From Pyropia yezoensis (lineage: Eukaryota > Rhodophyta > Bangiophyceae > Bangiales > Bangiaceae), in contig CM020618.1 in NCBI GenBank assembly GCA_009829735.1, positions 17,903,346-17,967,345 on the forward strand: a stretch of 64,000 nt of DNA, in the 5' to 3' direction. Numbering within the stretch: position 1 is the first letter of the stretch; every line of letters starts with the position of its first letter. A program made the position numbers and the translations under genes. The notes beneath the pieces are model-generated. The model was given only the letters and a program-made list of their open reading frames with translations. It searched no databases and had not been told where the DNA came from. Below are positions 62,028 through 64,000 of the stretch, piece after piece.

Positions 62028-63123
62028 CGCCAAAGACGGCGCACGGGGGTGGCGGAGGGGGGTGGTGTCGAGGAAGGGGGGGGGGGGGGTGGAGCCGGCG
62101 AGGAAGGCGGGGCGGAGCGGTGCGGTGTGGTGCGATGCGGTGTGGTGCTACCAATGCGGTGCCGGGTTGGGCGACCAACCGCCTTGTCATCCCCCTGGAC
62201 TCGGGCTTCCCGGCAGCGCCCGCCGCGCGGCCGCGGACGGACGCGCCGCCAGTTGGACCATCGGTCGCCCCGCGGCTATTGACGGCCGTCTCCCCAGGCC
62301 GGCAGCGAGCGCGCCGTGCCTTCCCCCCCCCTGCAGGGCCGCCACCGCACGGGACCTGCCGCCCCCTCCCCACGCGTGCGGCGGGTGCCGGCCATGCCAC
62401 ACGCCTTGAGAAGAACGAGAAAGACAAGAAAAAAAGAGAGGAACACGCAGAGCGGGAGGACGGGTTATCGGTGACGGGGAGGGGGGGGGGGAGAGGCACA
62501 GCAGGCAGTCGCTGCACGTGCCGCCCGCAATCGTGCCTCTGCGCGACACCCACCCCCACCACCCCCCTTCCACCGGGCGCGGCAGTGACCGCGGGCGACA
62601 GGCGACGATGGGACTGCGGGCAGTGGGCGACGATGGGACTGCGGGCAGCGGGCGACGACGGGCGGGCGGCCTGGACCCTGCGGCGCGTCCCAGCCACCCC
62701 CGGCGCCCGCGAGCGTCCTGTATGGGCGCGCGGGCGTCCGCGGCCGCGGAGCACGGGCGGCCGCGGCCGCGGGCCCGCGGCGGAGCCCGGCCGGTGCCCC
62801 GGACCGTGCGGCCGCCCCCTCGAACCCCCTCGGCGACAAAGTCGGCAGCGCTGAGACGGTTGTCAGCCGACACCCCGTCGACACACTGGTGGCGGGTGAG
62901 GGGCGCGGAGAGGGGGGCCGCCGCGCCGCGGGGCTCCTCCCCGCACAGCGTGGAGAGAGGGGGGGCGGGAGGCGGGGGCAAGCCAAACGCCAAGTAAGGG
63001 AGGGCGGTCAAAGGGGGGGGGAGAGGGGGGAAGCGCACCGGCGGCACCGCGACGCGCCGCAGAGACCCCGCAGCCCCCTTGCCCCCCCCCCCCCCGGCTG
63101 CTGTCGCAGCGGCCCGCCTGGGG
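62028..63123. other. Convergent intergenic region, low complexity
   Basis: It includes G runs near 62078-62089 and 62480-62491 and tandem copies of a GGGCGACGATGGGACTGCGG-like unit at about 62602, 62626 and 62650. Open frames on both strands are Arg/Pro/Gly-rich without domains. Confidence 0.5.
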
Positions 63124-63999
63124 CTAGAGCCCATACCGCGCGCGCAGCACCGGGACGCGGTCCACGCCAGAGGCGGCAAGGACGTCCAGCACCCCCGCCG
63201 CCGTCGTACGCTCGGGTGGCCCCCAAAACAGCAGCACCAGGCCAAACCGGTCGGCGTCGACAAACGCCCACAGCACCTCGGCCGCCGCGGCGGGCGTCAT
63301 GGGGTAAGGGTGGCCGGCGGCGGCGGGGGCGGCGGCAGCAGCAGCAGCGGCGGCGGCGGTGGCGTCGTCCGCACTACCCCCTCCCCCTTCCCCGCTTCGG
63401 CCGGCCACCCCGGCCGTTGGCACCGCCGCCCCTGTGCAAGTCGATCCGGCTGCTGCCGCTGCTGCGGCTGCCGCTGACGCTGCCGTCCCTTCCGCCAGCG
63501 CCGCTGACGGCGGCGCCCCCCCCGACGCCCCGCCCCCCCCCGGCAGCGCCGCCGCGACTGCCGCAACCACCTCGGCGAGCACCTCTGGCGTGAGCGTCGC
63601 GCCCAGGGCGGCCGCCAGCGCCCGCCGCCCCCCCGCCGGCGGCGTCACGGCCGCAGCGACGTAGGCGGCCCGGGCGGTGGGCGGGTGGGGCGGCCGCCCC
63701 AGCGCTGCCCAGTCGGCCGCAAACGCGGCGGGGCTGGCGGGGGGCGGGGGGAGGGGGGGGGTGCCGCCGCCGTCGGCGGCGGCGCGCAACAGGGGGGACG
63801 CCGCCGCCGCCGTCGTCGTGCCTTGCAGCAAGGCGGGGGCGGCGGGGGCGGCGGGGGCGGCGGCCGCCGACGCGGGCCGCGTGGTGGCCAACGGCGCCCG
63901 CCCCAGTGGCGACCGACGCGCCGCTGCGCGGGGAGTGACGGTGGCGCCCGGTGCGGGCGGGGGGGCGGCGGCGGCGGCCGCCGCCGCCGCCGCCGTCCC
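63124..63999 (-). CDS. RPAP3-C-domain protein, 3' part (runs off the window)
   Basis: The minus-strand frame is open from the window edge to the stop at 63124, so only the C-terminal about 291 residues are seen; there is no convincing ATG inside. After an Ala/Pro-rich stretch comes SPAAFAADWAALGRPPHPPTARAAYVAA, then LGATLTPEVLAEVVAAVAAAL, an Ala-rich insert, and PAAAAEVLWAFVDADRFGLVLLFWGPPERTTAAGVLDVLAA. This order fits the RPAP3 C-terminal (monad-binding) domain, found in RPAP3/Tah1-type R2TP cochaperones and in dynein-assembly factors such as SPAG1. TPR repeats expected upstream would lie beyond the window. The 60-odd residue Ala/Gly insert inside the domain is unusual. Convergent with MLH1. 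Confidence 0.55.
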   Translation of the reverse strand, partial: GTAAAAAAAAAAPPPAPGATVTPRAAARRSPLGRAPLATTRPASAAAAPAAPAAPALLQGTTTAAAASPLLRAAADGGGTPPLPPPPASPAAFAADWAALGRPPHPPTARAAYVAAAVTPPAGGRRALAAALGATLTPEVLAEVVAAVAAALPGGGGASGGAPPSAALAEGTAASAAAAAAAAAGSTCTGAAVPTAGVAGRSGEGGGGSADDATAAAAAAAAAAPAAAGHPYPMTPAAAAEVLWAFVDADRFGLVLLFWGPPERTTAAGVLDVLAASGVDRVPVLRARYGL

Positions 64000-64000
64000 A

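Noticed and set aside
1..64000. CRISPR array, bacterial operons or ribosome-binding sites
   Set aside because: The repeats have no spacer structure, and the genes are eukaryotic (spliced RPB9 and RPN7, proteasome lid, MLH1), so prokaryotic features do not apply.

Overview
The window is nuclear DNA from a strongly GC-rich eukaryote. Coding regions are rich in Ala and Gly, most genes have a single exon, and only two genes show clear introns (RPB9 with two, RPN7 with one). Intergenic DNA is full of G/C homopolymers, minisatellites and decayed DNA transposons. Intron-poor, Ala-rich genes separated by transposon-filled gaps best fit a bangiophycean red alga (Porphyra/Neopyropia type). This is an inference from composition; another GC-rich alga is not excluded.

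Layout. Bases 1-25.6 kb form a transposon graveyard. It holds a broken Ulp1/C48-like protease (142-1200, +), a decayed KDZ-type transposase (4783-8178, -), a 73-bp minisatellite (about 9.99-10.66 kb), a frameshifted IS630-Tc1-mariner transposase (11.76-13.25 kb, +), a pogo/Tigger transposase interrupted by three stop codons (14.44-16.24 kb, -), and a 7.5-kb element with inverted termini (18017-25495). In that last element the two halves of a DUF7869-type protein are carried on opposite strands, tail to tail.

Bases 26.2-43.05 kb form a dense gene island: epsin/ENTH (+), 5-hydroxyisourate hydrolase (-), RPB9 (+), RPN7 (-), a very large RRP5 (+) and a class I alpha-mannosidase (-). Bases 43.05-47.6 kb are another repeat-filled gap with inverted repeats and a 436-bp hAT-like MITE that has a perfect 8-bp target duplication. 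A second island follows: prephenate/arogenate dehydratase (+), anamorsin/DRE2 (-), a CBM48 protein (+), a ZIP transporter (-), an unrecognised proline-rich protein (-), MLH1 (+), and the 3' part of an RPAP3-C-domain gene (-) that runs off the right edge.

The host genes are mostly housekeeping: transcription, proteasome, ribosome assembly, mismatch repair, ER/Golgi glycan trimming, endocytosis, Fe-S assembly, Phe synthesis, purine breakdown and metal transport. They do not form one pathway. Neighbours alternate strand almost perfectly, giving repeated divergent and convergent pairs. The observation most worth following is the split DUF7869 element: either an internal inversion broke it, or it is a two-gene transposon with a divided transposase.
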